Assembly: GCF_016808095.1 (NCBI RefSeq)
Contig: NC_068975.1
Coordinates: 1,860,001 to 1,924,000 of the forward strand
Reading direction: 5' to 3'
Length of the DNA: 64,000 nt
From: Vigna angularis
Taxonomy: Eukaryota > Streptophyta > Magnoliopsida > Fabales > Fabaceae
Position 1 is the stretch's first letter; each line of letters begins with the position of its first letter. The notes under the pieces were generated by a model. The model was given only the letters and a program-made list of their open reading frames with translations. It was not told the DNA's origin and did no database searches. A program made the translations under genes and the position numbers. Shown one piece after another: positions 39,365-52,715 of this stretch.

Positions 39365-40025
39365 TTCTCCCCAACAACAAAAATTTTCGTCCTCGAAAAT
39401 TAAGCCTATCGGAACAAGTCGAGGTAAGTTTCTCTCATCTCATCCTTCAAATTTTTCACTTAACTTAAAGATCCTAACAATACTTCATTCTGCTTCAAAG
39501 AACTTATGTTTTGCTTTATCTAACTGTCTCTCGAAATCCTCTCAAACCTTGCTACAACCATGCTTGACTAAAGCTTTTCTTAACCTAACCTCTGAACTTC
39601 TTGCGAACGTACGATATATGAATTTCTGACTTTGTTTCATGAAAATTTCTTCACCCAAAACATTACTTCTAAACTCCCACATCTTCACCCGTCCTTGAAT
39701 ATGCATCCCTCTACTACCATAGAGCACAATACACCACCACAAAAGCAAGAACAAAACAGGAATTACTACAGGAAACAACACTGAAACTCTAACTCTTTCT
39801 TATCTCAAACCTTCAGAATTAAGAAAGGAAAATCATCTATGGTAAAAGTCATGAGTGTGCACCCTCATTACTCTTATCAAGACGTTTTCTGTTCTCAAAA
39901 CTTCTAGTTAGATACACACCCTACTATATAGACTCGGAGGAAATGGTAAATCATACCATTTACACTTAATTCTTCACAGCGAAGACACGGTAAACCCACA
40001 ACACAGAGGTCATCCTAAGGATGAA

Positions 40026-40039
40026 CTGCTCTGATACCA
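40026..40039 (-). promoter_or_regulatory. Primer binding site, initiator tRNA-Met type
   Basis: The minus strand reads TGGTATCAGAGCAG, adjacent to the LTR end GGGTGTTACA. Confidence 0.85.
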
Positions 40040-40043
40040 TTAA

Positions 40044-43000
40044 TGTAACACCCAAAAAAAATTTGCCCTTTTAAAATTCAAAATTTAAAATATTGTAATA
40101 ATACAATTACGGTAACACCCCGAACCTCAAACTTAAATCTATACATAAGTTTTAAGCTCAGACTTAACAGTAAAGATAACATTGAATCCTTCTAATACGA
40201 TCTTCCATCTCTTCCTGCACTTGCGCCGGATCACGCGACATCCCTTCATCTGCTCCCGTATAACAAAAACGTTATACGATCATCGCAAAAATATGATTTT
40301 TCCGATACATGCACAAATAAGTAAGGGTGAGCTAACATGCAATATAACATTTATAAAATATGCATAATTGTTTTGATATAAACATCATAAAATATTTAGG
40401 TTAGACATCCTCATATACCATCATTCCAAAATTTCTACTAGACACTCATACGGATGATACATTGATGAGCTACTGGACAAAGCTATTCCCCAAACATTCT
40501 AACCGGATACTATTTGGACGGACGCTATCTGCCGAACACTATCTGTCGAGCGCTATCCGCCGAATGTTATTTAATGAATGCTATTTGGCTGAATCCCATT
40601 TGAATGGACGCTAGGTGATCATGTACTATTGAGCCGAACACTAAACTCAGAAAACCATAATGACCGAACACTCTCATAATGAACACTAAGATCAAACACT
40701 AGGCTGAACGCTAGAAACCGAACGCCAGATCGAATATTATTAGGCCGAACGTTGTTTGCTTAAACGTCCCAGAAATGAACGCTAACTCAACGAGCTTCCT
40801 ATTTATCGAATAATGTTTGCACGAACGTTAAGATTGATCACTTAGGCTTGACACTAGACACCAAACGCTATTAGACCGGATACCATTAGGTCGAACACCA
40901 AGAGACCGAACGCTAAGTAAGATTAAGCACTTAGACTTCACGCTGAGACAGCGCACTCTACTAGAACAATTACTATTATTTCGAACACTATTCAAACGAT
41001 CGCTCAAAGATCAAATCTCGCGCACCACAGATTAAGTACTATTCGGACGAATGCTTAATTGATCACTTTACTGTATTTAACACTATCTGAGGGCAACATC
41101 ATCGAGACCGAACGTTCCCTACGTACGACCACTAACTGTTCACAATCCTTACCTGAGACAAGCGTCATCCAAATCGAGCACTACCTATGAATGATCACTG
41201 CCTGAATCATGCATCATCACGACTGATCACTACTTATTAATCGATCACTACCTCAATGAATATCAAGGCCGGTCACTCCCCATAAATGATTGCAACCTCA
41301 GAGCAACATCACCAATAAAGATCATTCTCTAAGAACGATCGCTATGAGACAGAACACTATAATAACGAACGTTTGAGTCTGAGTTAAATGCCTAGAGTAC
41401 TTTGCTGAACACCTAAGTACTGACCAAACATAATCAAACTAAACCACAGGGTACCAAATTAAGACCGGACGCTAGCTACCTCAGAACAACTAACATCAAG
41501 ATCAACATTTACCTAATAACGCTCGCTACCTGAAAATAAATAACACCAAAACCGAACGTCACTAATAAGAACGCTCGCTACTACCTATAGACCCAACAAG
41601 TTTTACTTCCCGTCTCTCTCGAAGAATTATTCCAAATCCAGCTTTATCTGCACTACCATCTCTCCCGTACCAGTACGATCATCACGGTTGGAAACCACAG
41701 CCACAACATGCAAGATGAATATCCGGATGTATCACATCATAAACCCATTACATATAAACTATAACAATTCCCATGATAAATCGACCCACATGACATTGCA
41801 GACTAGTCTTTCATAAACTAATGTCGTTTACTTGTAATTCGTCGTCATAACCTGCTCTCAATAACAGGCGACCCGAGTCGTCTTCCATCGCGACTTCAGA
41901 CCTATCTCCCCGACTCCTCAAGGACTAACGAGTAAAAACATCGATACTACGCGTAACGATGCACTATACTCAACACGAGCTGAAGTCATTGGGCGAGACA
42001 TTCACCTCCTCGTGTAGAAGAAGGTGACACTCGAATCTCAGTCTCACGTGAGACTAGCAAAAATGCTGAAAAGACAGACGAAGTTACAAGTAATTAACAT
42101 AGTGTATGTACCACCTCCAACAGAATAAACGTGCTCAATCACGAATTCATACATATTCTCAATAACATGTATAAATAAACCAATATTGGATCAAGGAAAT
42201 AACCAACAATTCTCAATAATTTCTTCAAAATACTCCCACGGATTCATACATATTCGCCGAACGCTATTTTCAACTCAGATACTGTCTGGACGAACGTTCT
42301 GGGATCATTCCTCATCAAAGACCGAACGCTGCCTATGGACACCAAACGTTATTAAACCGAGCCCCAAAGGACGAACGCTCAAGATCAAGCATAGTCGTAA
42401 CAATACCTCTGACGAGTACTTCCTGAGGATTAACATCATCGAGATCGATCGTTCCTTACGAACGATCACTTTGGGACAGAACGCTCTAGGGACGAATGTT
42501 AAGGTCGAAACTCATTATCTGAATATTAAAAGATCGAACGCTCACTATGGACGATCACTAACTGAAAACGTTATCAAGACCGAGCATTCACTAATACATA
42601 ATATGACCGAACGCTTCAGATTGAAGCCTGAGACTAACTGATCAAGATCGAACGCTAACAATCACTAACAGATATCAAAATCGAACGCATAAGATCCAAA
42701 CTTAGAATATCAAATTAAGGCCGAACGCTCACAATCACTAATACTCAAGACCGAACACTCAAGGTTGACCGAATGATCAGGATCACTATCCGAGGATAAC
42801 AAATAAAGTCGAACGCTCATAATCTTTATTACGCCGAAGTCGAACGCTTCATATTCAATCCTAATAAAACCAACTTAAGACCGAACGCTTACGAACAACA
42901 GTACACCAAAACCGATCATTCAAGATCAAACGCTATTAAACTAAACATCCTTAGAACGAACGTTTTTAATATTAATCGAACACCGAGAGTACCATGTCGA

Positions 43001-44061
43001 ACACCTAAGAATTTGACGATCGTCTACAATCCTGACCGAATCATCACTTAACCGAACAGTAATAAATCATAGACTGACCGAACGGTACTAAATCCAATTC
43101 TTAACCGAACGGTACTGAACATTCCAGACCGAATGGTAACAGATCGATACTTAACAGAAAACTATTCAATCAAAATCAACCGAATGATATAAAATAAACC
43201 TTGACCGAACAACACAAATTAACACCTACCCGAACGGTAGAAATTCATGGTTCAACCTATACTAACGACCGAACGATAATATCACTTAATAAATGATCAA
43301 GACCGAACGCTAATATCACTATTGCAAACCAAGGACGAACGCTAATGCTCGCTAGCTTTAAATGACCGAACGTTCCAAAACTGGCTGACCTTGGTCGAGC
43401 ACTATACGGACGAACGTTCCAATTTGGCCGATTCGGGCGGACGCTCAGAACAAATACCGAACGTTCAGAAATTGGCCGACCACTATTTGGTCGAGCACTG
43501 TTGGAACGAACGTCCAATTTTGACTCACCAAAATTGGACGTACGCGCGTTCTGCAGAAATTCTGCAGAATCGCACCAGAGTCTAGAAAACCCAGAAACCC
43601 CCTTTTGATCCAGATTTTGCCCAGATTTTCAGCAAACCCATAATATCTCAACAATCAATGAAATAAATCGAACTCCCCTTACCTCTTGAAGACTTCCTTT
43701 GTAAAATTAGTGATCTAACTCCTCCTAGACGTGTAGCTCAAGATCTCCTAGCAACTTCAGCAGCTCTCCACTTCCTCTCCCAGATCTTGGTGCAAGAACT
43801 CCACACTCACCAGATGCCCAACCCAGATCCTCCTCTCAGCCCCTTCTAAAGTTGGTATTGCTTCCCTTGGGTGCTCTTTGGACGGTGGAAAAACGAAAGA
43901 AAGGGTTCCCTCTCTCTGGGCTGCTCTCCCTCAAGCCAATAATGAGACCCTCTCCTTTCCTAAGCTTCCAGACTTATGCACCTCTAATAATTGCATCCTA
44001 ATAATGCAAGAGGTGGGTGACCACCGTGTCCCCACCACTTCTAAAAATACAGGTTCTTACA
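40044..44061 (-). repeat. 5' LTR (right copy), 4018 bp
   Basis: It begins TGTAACACCC four bases from the PBS and ends aggttcttaca. Between about 40500 and 43500 it is packed with degenerate accgaacg(c/t)t motifs. Near 43540 is ttctgcagaaattctgcagaa, also present near 38850. Confidence 0.8.
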
Positions 44062-44513
44062 GAAACCACATTCCCATGAATCTAGCTGCTTGTTACACTA
44101 AAATGACAAACTAAATAGTCAAGAATTTAGATCATTCAATAACATAGAAAATAAATTAGAAGTATAAATGACTTACAACCTTTGGATACAAAATTTGAAC
44201 TAGTTGACCTCGGGATTTACCAATAACTTTATTTAGATTGAAAACACAAAGTAAAATTAATATAACTATATTTATCATAAAAGTTTAAGGTGAACATCAA
44301 ATTCAAAGTCATTTTTGGAGAAACACTTACCCTTGAAGCATGGTTCTCAAGTCAGTTTTCATCTTCCTGTGCAGCGAACAAAACCATATAATTTTACATT
44401 GTTTGGGAATGATGACCATCCGCTGCCAGTGCGACCTATCACGAATCACATATATTTAGTTAACTAATTAAGTAAACTTTAATGAACTTTTACATATAAC
44501 AACACCTACCCAT

Positions 44514-44760
44514 CAATGAACTTTTCCAAAATTATTTTCACCGACATCACGTATCATGTCCTCTAAATGATCACTCATCCATTCTTTCACATAATCTGTT
44601 CCTCGTGACGTGGTAGGCTGGTCTAGTACTTCTCCATGCCAATTCCAAACGGAGTAAGTTCTCATTATGCCGAACATGAATAGATGGTCACGTACATTGC
44701 CTAAGTCTTGCCGTATTTGATTAACGAACACAAGGACAAAAATATGTCCCGTTCACAGAC
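44514..44760 (-). pseudogene. CACTA transposase N-terminal (Transpos_assoc) fragment
   Basis: The minus strand encodes a short piece with VRDHLFMFGIMRTYSVWNWHGE, followed by an acidic SDHLEDMIRDVGE. This matches the transposase-associated domain found at the front of TNP2-like CACTA transposases. It has no start and no downstream transposase core. Confidence 0.75.
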
Positions 44761-45391
44761 TTAGCATGTTGTTCAACATATTGCAAAAACTCCGAAACAC
44801 CCTTTTCATATTTTTCACTGATGTGACGTTCATTCATCCAGCTTCGATCCATACTATGTTCGTAACGTACTTCATCAGTTTCAGTTTTTTAACTCTCACA
44901 AGGTTAGGCCCTACCCATTCAGAAAAATTATTTTTCATAAATTGCTAAGACACATGCAAAGAAGTCTACATCATAAATTTGATAAGATTTCCGCAGCATT
45001 TCGCATTGGTCTCCGAAATACACGAAATGAAAGTAGTCAAGGATGACTACAATCAAATATGCATTAGGAGAACAACACAAATACTGAACCGAAATTTTAT
45101 TAATCTTATCTATAAACTCCAACGTACATGTTATAGCAAATTATGAAAATTAATTTTTCCAAACTCTCCAATCGGACAATTCAAAATTTAATACAAACGA
45201 TTAAAAGATTAATCGTTTGTGTTAAATTTCAAACGGGAACTAAGTTTCAGTCAATGATTTCATACTTATAACCTAACATGCCAATTATAATAACACAGCT
45301 ATCACATGCATATTCAAAAGCCAATAACACATGCATACCTAAAAGCCAATAACACATGCATACCTAAACGCCAAAAATATGCATACGAAAA
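44761..45391. other. CACTA interior remnant
   Basis: No credible gene. The last 90 bases hold three copies of the aaagccaataacacatgcata phrase that reappears right of the gypsy insertion. Confidence 0.5.
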
Positions 45392-46282
45392 TGATTACAA
45401 ACTCCTAGCTAAGGGTCCAATCACAAGAAGCATGGCCAAACAAATTCAAGAAGGATTAAAATCATTTCCAAAAGAAGGAGCTAAACTCTTATTTACTTGG
45501 GCTATCATGAAGTATTTCTAGACCTTGTATTAAGGGTCAAGTAGTATAGGGTATATTTTTAGGCCTTGTATAATGGGCCAAGTATTGTATGGTTTGTAAT
45601 ATTAGCTTAAAAGAGTGTGTCCCACCATGGGACATGATGGCCACATGGCAAGCTCTTAGTGAAGACACTTCTTAAAAAGGAAGTGGCCATGTGTCACTTT
45701 CCAAGTGGAGAAACTCTTCCTAAAGTGGATTGCCACATGTCACTCTAAGAGTGGAAAGCTTTTGCAAAAGTGGATTGTCACATGGCACTTTAAGAGTGGA
45801 GGAACTTTGCAAAAGTGGATTACCACATGAGTGGAGAAGACTTTACAAAAGTGGATTGCCACATGGCACTCTAAGAGTGGAGAAACTTTGTAAAAGAGGA
45901 TTGTCACATGTCTCTTTAAGAGTGGATAGTTTTTAGGGTTTCTTGTCTACTTTGGAGACACCTTTCTCTATAAATAGAAGGGTCTCCTTCCTTGTAAAAT
46001 CACTTGATGAATTTGAATATTATTATGCCAAAATGTGTGCAAACATATCTTGTCTCAAGTCAAGGCTAGAGCATCCCATGAGGTCCCTCTAACCACCCTT
46101 CTCTAGAGTTGGCCCAACCTCTCCGGAGATCCATCAAACACCTCTATCCTACCACAAATACTCACCAAAAACCTCACCAAAATTGTGAGCCCACCACCAT
46201 ATCCATCGCTTCCGCACAAATTCCACCTCCATAGCTTCATCTTCGTGCTTTGGCCCAACCTAGCTCGAGGAGGACGCTATCA
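45392..46282 (+). repeat. 5' LTR of gypsy element
   Basis: Begins TGATTACAAACTCC and ends ctatca. Contains a run of about five 45-57 bp repeats around aagtggattgccacatg (45715-45935) and a TATA box, ctataaatagaag, at about 45968. Confidence 0.95.
45715..45935 (+). repeat. LTR U3 tandem repeats
   Basis: About five imperfect copies of aagtggattgccacatg..actctaagagtgga lie just upstream of the TATA box, a typical place for enhancer-like U3 repeats. The same array sits in the 3' LTR at 52915-53125. Confidence 0.8.
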
Positions 46283-46284
46283 TT

Positions 46285-46297
46285 TGGTATCAAGAGC
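46285..46297 (+). promoter_or_regulatory. Primer binding site
   Basis: TGGTATCAAGAGC follows the LTR end after two bases. It is the tRNA-Met type with one extra base compared with TGGTATCAGAGC. Confidence 0.8.
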
Positions 46298-48008
46298 TTT
46301 GGGTCTACAAGAGCTAAGTATCTTGGTCCTTTACCTATCTTTGTGTATTTCTTGTTGTTATTGTGTTGTTCTTTATTGTCTTCCATTGTTTACATCCATA
46401 TATGTTATTTTTATGGTTCTAGTTTGTTCTTTTGCGGAACCATTCGGTTTTTACCACTAAGTTTCCATATACATGTGTTGTGGCGTGCTTTTATATTTTT
46501 TTTTTGAGTCTTTCTTCATATATTTGGTTATGTTTTAATGTCATTTTTGGGTTATTTTTTATTTTTAATTCCATCCATGTTGTCTAGAGTCATGTGTAGT
46601 CATTTTTATGTCATTTTCTCTTAGTTCGGGCTTTGCAAAAATCATAAAAAAATATGTCCCATTGGGATTTCGAAATTACAGTATATACATCCATTTGAGT
46701 GCTTTTTTTATTTCATATTTGAGTTCATGCTTGTCATTAGATCATTGTCAAGTTCTTAGAGTTAAGTTTCTCTTGTGTTTCTTTGAGTTTCATGCTCTAT
46801 TTTTGATTCTAGTAAGATTTCTTCCATTTTTTTTCTTTGAGTCATGAACTTTGAGCTACCCAAACAAATTGTCCAGATCTAATTTGTGTTGAAAAACAAA
46901 AGTGTAGACAAAAGTAAAAAGCCAAAGTAAAAAAAAAAAAAGTAAAAGTACAAGCAAAAGCAAAAGTGAAAAAAAAAAGTTACTTTGACTTGAGACTTTG
47001 ACATGAGACTTTACCATGACACTTGGAGATGATACTTGGACATAATACCTTGACATGACACTTGGACATGACCCTTGGATATGAGACTTGGACATGACAC
47101 TTTTGACAAAATATTGTCTCTGCCTATAGTGCACCATTAGCTCAGTGTTTGTAAAGATAAGAAGTAATAATTCTCTATTCTAATTGTTTTTTTTGTTTTG
47201 TTCATCTATTCTAGTGCCTTTCTTTAGGTAATTCTTTTGAGTGCCTAGCCTTCGGTTTTTTAAGCTTTATTTTCTTGATTGTCTTGTTCATTACTCTCTG
47301 TTTTGTCTCAACATAACTCCTTTTGAAGAGCTATTGTTCAAATTGGCCCTTGATTTGCATTCTCTTTGGATTCCTACCTTTCGGATTTGGTTTGATATTT
47401 GGTGTAGGATATTCTTTGGAGGAAAAACGAAATTGGACATAGTATATCGGGTGATCGGAGACCTCTTTGGACCTTGAAACCTTGAGGAAGAGACAAGAAG
47501 AAAAGGAGTGAAACACTTTAGAGAGGAACACACATTATTTATTTGTATTACGCATTTTTGAGTTGTAAAATTGTATTGCTTTTGGATTTGTAACTCATAA
47601 CCTTGTTAGGTATCTTGGGGTAGTCTGTGATACTCAATCCCATATCCTAACAAAGACTTGTAAACCATATTGAAAACGTTTTTAGTTGGTTAAAGTTTGA
47701 AGGTTCCAAAGTGCCTTCTAACTTTACCATTAGGCCGCATAGTCTAGTTTAATTGTTGTCTTTAACTGCTTATAATTTATTGTGTGTCTACTTGTGTATC
47801 AAACCTAATTCCATTTGAGAAGTTTGGTGCAAGAGAACTTGAGGTAAACTTTGGCTAGGAAAGGCTTGGATTTTAAGTGATCCTTAGTGATTCTCCTCTC
47901 TTTCCTGGAAGTGAACTTGAGATTATTTTGCCTCCTTAAATCTCTAAAGGAATTTACTTTTGAAATACAAGTTTGTGTGTGCATTACATATTTTGAATTT
48001 TTTTAAGA
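46298..48008 (+). other. Gypsy 5' leader
   Basis: 1.7 kb of T-rich untranslated leader between PBS and gag-pol start. A run of acttggacatgac-type repeats lies at 46985-47100. No gene seen. Confidence 0.6.
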
Positions 48009-51000
48009 ATGTCTAAGGAACCTTCTTACCAAATTGATAGTGATTATAGTGAAGAGGCCCAACCAAATTTAGAACAAATGGCCAAGGAACTAAAATCACT
48101 AAAACTTTGGCAAAAGCAAGAATCCATTTTGAAAGAAAAAGAAAGAGTTGAAAGAGAACAATATCTTGAAACCTTAGAAGAAGAACTTAGAGTTCTAGCC
48201 CAAAAACAAGAAAAGGTCCAAGAAGAGATAAAGAAAAGTAGGAGTAGGAGTCACTCAAGGAGAAGTTCAAAAACTCCCACAGAAAACACATACCCTGAAC
48301 AAGATAGTAGGACTGCTGCACAATTCTACCAACATCCTCCACCTAGAAGGTATAGAAGGGAGAGTGAACAACCACCAAGAGAGATTAGGATAGACCTTCC
48401 TCATTTCCATGGGAAAGAAGATGTTGAGGCATACCTAGATTGGGAAATGAAAGTAGAACAACTTTTTGAGTGTCATCAAATAATAGAGGAAAGGAAAGTT
48501 TCCCTAGCCACCTTAAGCTTTCAAGGGAATGCCATGTATTGGTGGACTGCCCTAGTGAGAGAAAGAAGACTCTCCAATTCCCCTCAAGTCCAATATTGGA
48601 ATGACTTGAAGAGTGCTCTAAGAAGAAGACACATACCTTCCTACTACCATAGAGAGCTTATGGATAAACTCCAAAGGCTCCAACAAAGAACCATGAGTGT
48701 GGAAGAGTATAGGCAAAAGATGGAACTCTACATGATGAGGGCGGGAATTAGGGAAGAAGAAGGAACCACAATTTCTAGATTTCTAAGTGGTCTTAATCTT
48801 GATATTAGAGATAGAGTGGAATTGTTGCCCTATCAAGGTCTTAATGATTTGGTACAAATTTGCATAAAGGTAGAGCAACAACATTTGAGAAAAGGTTTGA
48901 AAATTGACCACTCAAACTCATATGTTAAGAAAGACTACAAGAGGGAGGGAAAACAAGTGAGAAGAGAGGAAACCCCTAGGAAATTTGAGAAAGAGAAAGA
49001 GAAGCCCAATCAAGGATCATCATCATCCATGCGCACTAGTGAAATTAAATGTTTTAAGTGTCAAGGTAGAGGTCATATTGCATCACAATGTCCCACCAAA
49101 AGGATCATAATCTTAAGGGGTGTTGACTCATATAGTAGTGAAGAAGAAGAAGAGAAAGGTGCAAGTGAGGAGGAGAATGAAGGAGAAGATTCCTACCCTT
49201 GTGATGGAGATCTCCTCATGATGAGAAGAGTTCTCAAGAATCAACCCAGTCCCCAAGTCTTAACACAAAGAGAAAACATCTTTCATACAAGATGTAGAGT
49301 TTCAAACAAAACATGTTCTCTCATTGTAGATAGTGGCTCATGTTGTAATTGTTGTAGCACTAGGTTGGTGGAAAAGTTAGGTCTCACCATCAAACCTCAT
49401 CCCAAACCTTACAAACTTCAATGGCTAAATGAAGGAGAGGATTTGAATGTGAACCAACAAGTGGAGGTCAAGCTCTCAATAGGGAACTATGAAGATAAAG
49501 TACTTTGTGACATAATTCCTATGGAAGCTTGCCACATTCTATTAGGAAGACCATGGCAATTTGACAAAAAAACTATACACAATGGTCATACTAATGAGAT
49601 TACTCTCCACCATAAGGAAAAGAAGTTTATTCTTCATCCCCTACCACCTTCTAAAGTATTTGAGGATCAATTACAAATGAAGAAACTAAGGAATGAAGAG
49701 AGAAATGAAGAGAGCATGCATAAGGATTTAAGGGAGCAAATTCCCAACTCTTGCATTCATGAAGAAGGGGAAAGTAGTGCTCTTACCAAGGTCACTCAAA
49801 AGGAGAAAAATTTGTCTAAGAAAACATTGAAGAAAACTCTCCTTTGTGAGCAACCTTCCTATCTCCTTTTTTGTAAAGGAGCACTTTCATGCATTACTGC
49901 AAATCTAGAACCCAAGTGTCTATCTCCTTTGGATAAACTTTTGAAAGAATTTAGTGATGTGTTTCCCAAAGAAGATCCCAAAGATCTTCCACCAATCAGG
50001 GGTATAGAACATCAAATAGATTTTGTTCTTGGGGCAAGTTTACCAAATAGGCCAGCCTATAGAACCAATCCTCAAGAAACTAAGGAGATTGAAACTCAAG
50101 TTCAAGAATTATTAGACAAAGGTTGGGTTCAAAAGAGTTTGAGTCCATGTGCTGTGCCCGTGTTGTTAGTTCCTAAGAAAGATGGAAAATGGAGAATGTG
50201 TTGTGATTGTAGGGCTATCAACAACATCACCATTAAGTATAGGCACCCAATTCCTAGGCTTGATGACATGTTAGATGAGTTGCATGGATCCATGATATTT
50301 TCCAAAATAAATCTTAAAAGTGGTTATCACCAAATAAGAATAAGAGAGGGTGATGAGTGGAAAACTGCATTTAAGACTAAATTTGGTCTATATGAATGGT
50401 TAGTAATGCCATTTGGCTTAACTAATGCACCTAGCACCTTCATGAGATTAATGAACCATGTCCTTAGGGATTGCATTGGAAAATTTGTGGTTGTGTACTT
50501 TGATGACATCCTAGTATATAGCAAGAGTCTTCATGATCATTTAGGACATTTGCAAATTGTTCTCTCCACCTTGAGGGACAATCATCTTTTTGCAAACAAA
50601 GAAAAATGCACATTTTGTGAAGATAGTGTGGTATTTCTAGGATTCATAGTGAACAAGCATGGTGTGCATGTTGATCCCACCAAAGTCCAAGCCATTCAAG
50701 ATTGGCCAACTCCCCAAAATATAGGAGAAGTTAGGAGTTTTCATGGTCTAGCATCTTTCTATAGGAGATTTGTCCCTAACTTCTCAAGTATAGCTTCACC
50801 TCTCAATGAGCTGGTAAAAAAAGATGTGAAATTTGTGTGGGGAGAGAAACAAGAGTTGGCTTTCAAGCAACTCAAAGAAAAACTTACCAATGCACCCATT
50901 TTATCTCTTCCAAACTTTTCAAAAACTTTTGAGATAGAATGTGATGCAAGTGGTGTAGGAATAGGTGGAGTTTTGTTACAAGAAGGACACCCCATTGCCT

Positions 51001-52715
51001 ATTTTAGTGAAAAACTAAATGGTGTCACTCTCAACTATCCCACCTATGATAAGGAGTTGTATGCTCTTGTAAGGTCCCTTCAAACTTGGGAACATTATCT
51101 AGTTTCCAAGGAGTTTGTCATTCATAGTGACCATGAGTCACTTAAATATTTAAGGGGACAACACAAGCTAAACAAGAGACATGCAAAATGGATGGAATAT
51201 CTAGAACAATTTCCTTATGTGATCAAATACAAGAAAGGAAAATCTAATGTTGTGGCTGATGCTCTTTCTAGAAGGCGCAATCTCTTTTCAAAACTTGGAG
51301 CACAAATTCTTGGCTTTGATCACATGGGAGAGTTGTATGAACAAGATGACTTCTTTTCCTCCATCTTTTCAAATTGTCAAAAGAAGGCTCAAGGAGGTTA
51401 CTATGTGTCCAAAGGGTATTTGTTTAAAGAGGGTAAGTTGTGTGTGCCTCAAGGTTCCCATAGGAAACTCCTCATTAAGGAGTCGCATGAAGGAGGTCTC
51501 ATGGGCCATTTTGGAGTTGATAAAACTCTCAACATTCTTCAAGAGAAATTCTATTGGCCCCACATGAGAAAGGAAGTTCAAAGGTATTGTCATAAGTGCA
51601 TTGCTTGTTTACAAGCCAAGGCTAAAACTATGCCTCATGGTGTGTACACCCCTCTCCCTATTGCTTCATCCCCATGGGAAGACATTAGCATGGACTTTAT
51701 ACTTGGTCTACCTAAGACTCAAAGGGGATTTGACTCTATCTTTGTGGTTGTAGATAGGTTTAGCAAAATGGCTCATTTCATACCATGCCACAAGGTAGAT
51801 GATGCAAGTTACATAGCAAAACTCTTCTTTAGAGATGTGGTAAAATTCCATGGGTTGCCTAGGACCATTGTCTCAGATAGAGATCCTAAGTTTCTTAGTC
51901 ACTTTTGGAAAACACTTTGGTCTAGACTAGGAACCAAGCTTCAATTTTCAACCTCTAGTCACCCACAAACTGATGGACAAACCGAGGTTGTGAATAGGTC
52001 TTTAGGAACCATGTTAAGGGCTATCTTGAAAGGAAACCACAAATCTTGGGATGAGTACCTTCCTCACATTGAGTTTGCATACAATAGGGTGGTTCACAAA
52101 ACTACCAAAATGTCTCCTTTCGAGGTTGTGTATGGTTTTAATCCTCTCACTCCTTTAGACCTCATACCTCTCCCAAATCCTAGTGATTTCATTCATAAGG
52201 AAGGAGTGTCTAAGTCTGAATTTGTGAAGAAAATGCATGAGAGGGTAAAGTCACAAATACAACATCAAACTGAGAGATATGCCAAGTATAGTAACAAGGG
52301 CAAGAGAGAAGTTATCTTTGAAGAAGGAGATTGGGTTTGGCTCCACTTAAGTAAAAATAGATTTCCAACACAAAGGAAGTCCAAACTCAACTCTCGTGGT
52401 GATGGACCTTTTAGAGTAGTTCAAAGGATTAACAATAATGCATATAGGCTAGAGTTGCCTTGTGAGTATGATGTAAGTGCTACTTTCAATGTTTGTGATC
52501 TAACCCCTTTTGTAGGAGATTTGGAGCAAGATGAAGATGAAGAGCCTCAAGATTTGAAGACAAATCCTTCTCAAGAGGGAGGGGATGATGACAAACTCCT
52601 AGCTAAGGGTCCAATCACAAGAAGCATGGCCAAACAAATTCAAGAAGGATTAAAATCATTTCCAAAAGAAGGAGCTAAACTCTTATTTACTTGGGCTATC
52701 ATGAAGTATTTCTAG
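48009..52715 (+). CDS. Gag-Pol polyprotein of gypsy element
   Basis: Single 1568 aa frame. Gag has a Glu/Lys-rich coiled N-terminus and a gag core (about residues 130-300). The zinc knuckle is [14 protein letters not shown] (about 345-360). Protease carries VDSGS (about 439). Reverse transcriptase has [15 protein letters not shown] and [11 protein letters not shown] (about 829-839). RNase H follows, with DALSRR at its end. Integrase has an HHCC zinc finger (about 1155-1200) and DDE-type core residues (from about 1228). The tail [19 protein letters not shown] leads into a C-terminal [15 protein letters not shown] encoded in the 3' LTR. No classic chromodomain is obvious. No stops or frameshifts, so it may be active. 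The start ATG follows the leader and gives a normal gag N-terminus. Confidence 0.96.
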   Translation: MSKEPSYQIDSDYSEEAQPNLEQMAKELKSLKLWQKQESILKEKERVEREQYLETLEEELRVLAQKQEKVQEEIKKSRSRSHSRRSSKTPTENTYPEQDSRTAAQFYQHPPPRRYRRESEQPPREIRIDLPHFHGKEDVEAYLDWEMKVEQLFECHQIIEERKVSLATLSFQGNAMYWWTALVRERRLSNSPQVQYWNDLKSALRRRHIPSYYHRELMDKLQRLQQRTMSVEEYRQKMELYMMRAGIREEEGTTISRFLSGLNLDIRDRVELLPYQGLNDLVQICIKVEQQHLRKGLKIDHSNSYVKKDYKREGKQVRREETPRKFEKEKEKPNQGSSSSMRTSEIKCFKCQGRGHIASQCPTKRIIILRGVDSYSSEEEEEKGASEEENEGEDSYPCDGDLLMMRRVLKNQPSPQVLTQRENIFHTRCRVSNKTCSLIVDSGSCCNCCSTRLVEKLGLTIKPHPKPYKLQWLNEGEDLNVNQQVEVKLSIGNYEDKVLCDIIPMEACHILLGRPWQFDKKTIHNGHTNEITLHHKEKKFILHPLPPSKVFEDQLQMKKLRNEERNEESMHKDLREQIPNSCIHEEGESSALTKVTQKEKNLSKKTLKKTLLCEQPSYLLFCKGALSCITANLEPKCLSPLDKLLKEFSDVFPKEDPKDLPPIRGIEHQIDFVLGASLPNRPAYRTNPQETKEIETQVQELLDKGWVQKSLSPCAVPVLLVPKKDGKWRMCCDCRAINNITIKYRHPIPRLDDMLDELHGSMIFSKINLKSGYHQIRIREGDEWKTAFKTKFGLYEWLVMPFGLTNAPSTFMRLMNHVLRDCIGKFVVVYFDDILVYSKSLHDHLGHLQIVLSTLRDNHLFANKEKCTFCEDSVVFLGFIVNKHGVHVDPTKVQAIQDWPTPQNIGEVRSFHGLASFYRRFVPNFSSIASPLNELVKKDVKFVWGEKQELAFKQLKEKLTNAPILSLPNFSKTFEIECDASGVGIGGVLLQEGHPIAYFSEKLNGVTLNYPTYDKELYALVRSLQTWEHYLVSKEFVIHSDHESLKYLRGQHKLNKRHAKWMEYLEQFPYVIKYKKGKSNVVADALSRRRNLFSKLGAQILGFDHMGELYEQDDFFSSIFSNCQKKAQGGYYVSKGYLFKEGKLCVPQGSHRKLLIKESHEGGLMGHFGVDKTLNILQEKFYWPHMRKEVQRYCHKCIACLQAKAKTMPHGVYTPLPIASSPWEDISMDFILGLPKTQRGFDSIFVVVDRFSKMAHFIPCHKVDDASYIAKLFFRDVVKFHGLPRTIVSDRDPKFLSHFWKTLWSRLGTKLQFSTSSHPQTDGQTEVVNRSLGTMLRAILKGNHKSWDEYLPHIEFAYNRVVHKTTKMSPFEVVYGFNPLTPLDLIPLPNPSDFIHKEGVSKSEFVKKMHERVKSQIQHQTERYAKYSNKGKREVIFEEGDWVWLHLSKNRFPTQRKSKLNSRGDGPFRVVQRINNNAYRLELPCEYDVSATFNVCDLTPFVGDLEQDEDEEPQDLKTNPSQEGGDDDKLLAKGPITRSMAKQIQEGLKSFPKEGAKLLFTWAIMKYF
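52573..52585 (+). promoter_or_regulatory. Polypurine tract
   Basis: aagagggagggga lies immediately upstream of the 3' LTR and inside the gag-pol reading frame, where it encodes part of QEGGDD. Confidence 0.85.

Larger units (their letters stand above)
37611..44061 (-). mobile_element. Giant-LTR gypsy-like element with almost no internal region
   Basis: Two related long LTRs flank only 679 bp (39365-40043). On the minus strand the order is 5' LTR (40044-44061), PBS TGGTATCAGAGCAG (40026-40039), a tiny interior, a FRGRKFLLLGR-like pol 3' stub beside a purine tract next to 39365, and the 3' LTR ending at 39364. The left LTR is shorter (about 1.75 kb recognisable), so its far side is truncated or rearranged and the true left boundary is uncertain. 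Gag and most of pol are missing, so the element is non-autonomous. Confidence 0.75.

Noticed and set aside
44928..45122. Minus-strand frame with a weak resemblance to a Ulp1-type protease (CCSPNAYLIVVI)
   Set aside because: No His/Asp/Cys catalytic set can be placed and the match is too short.
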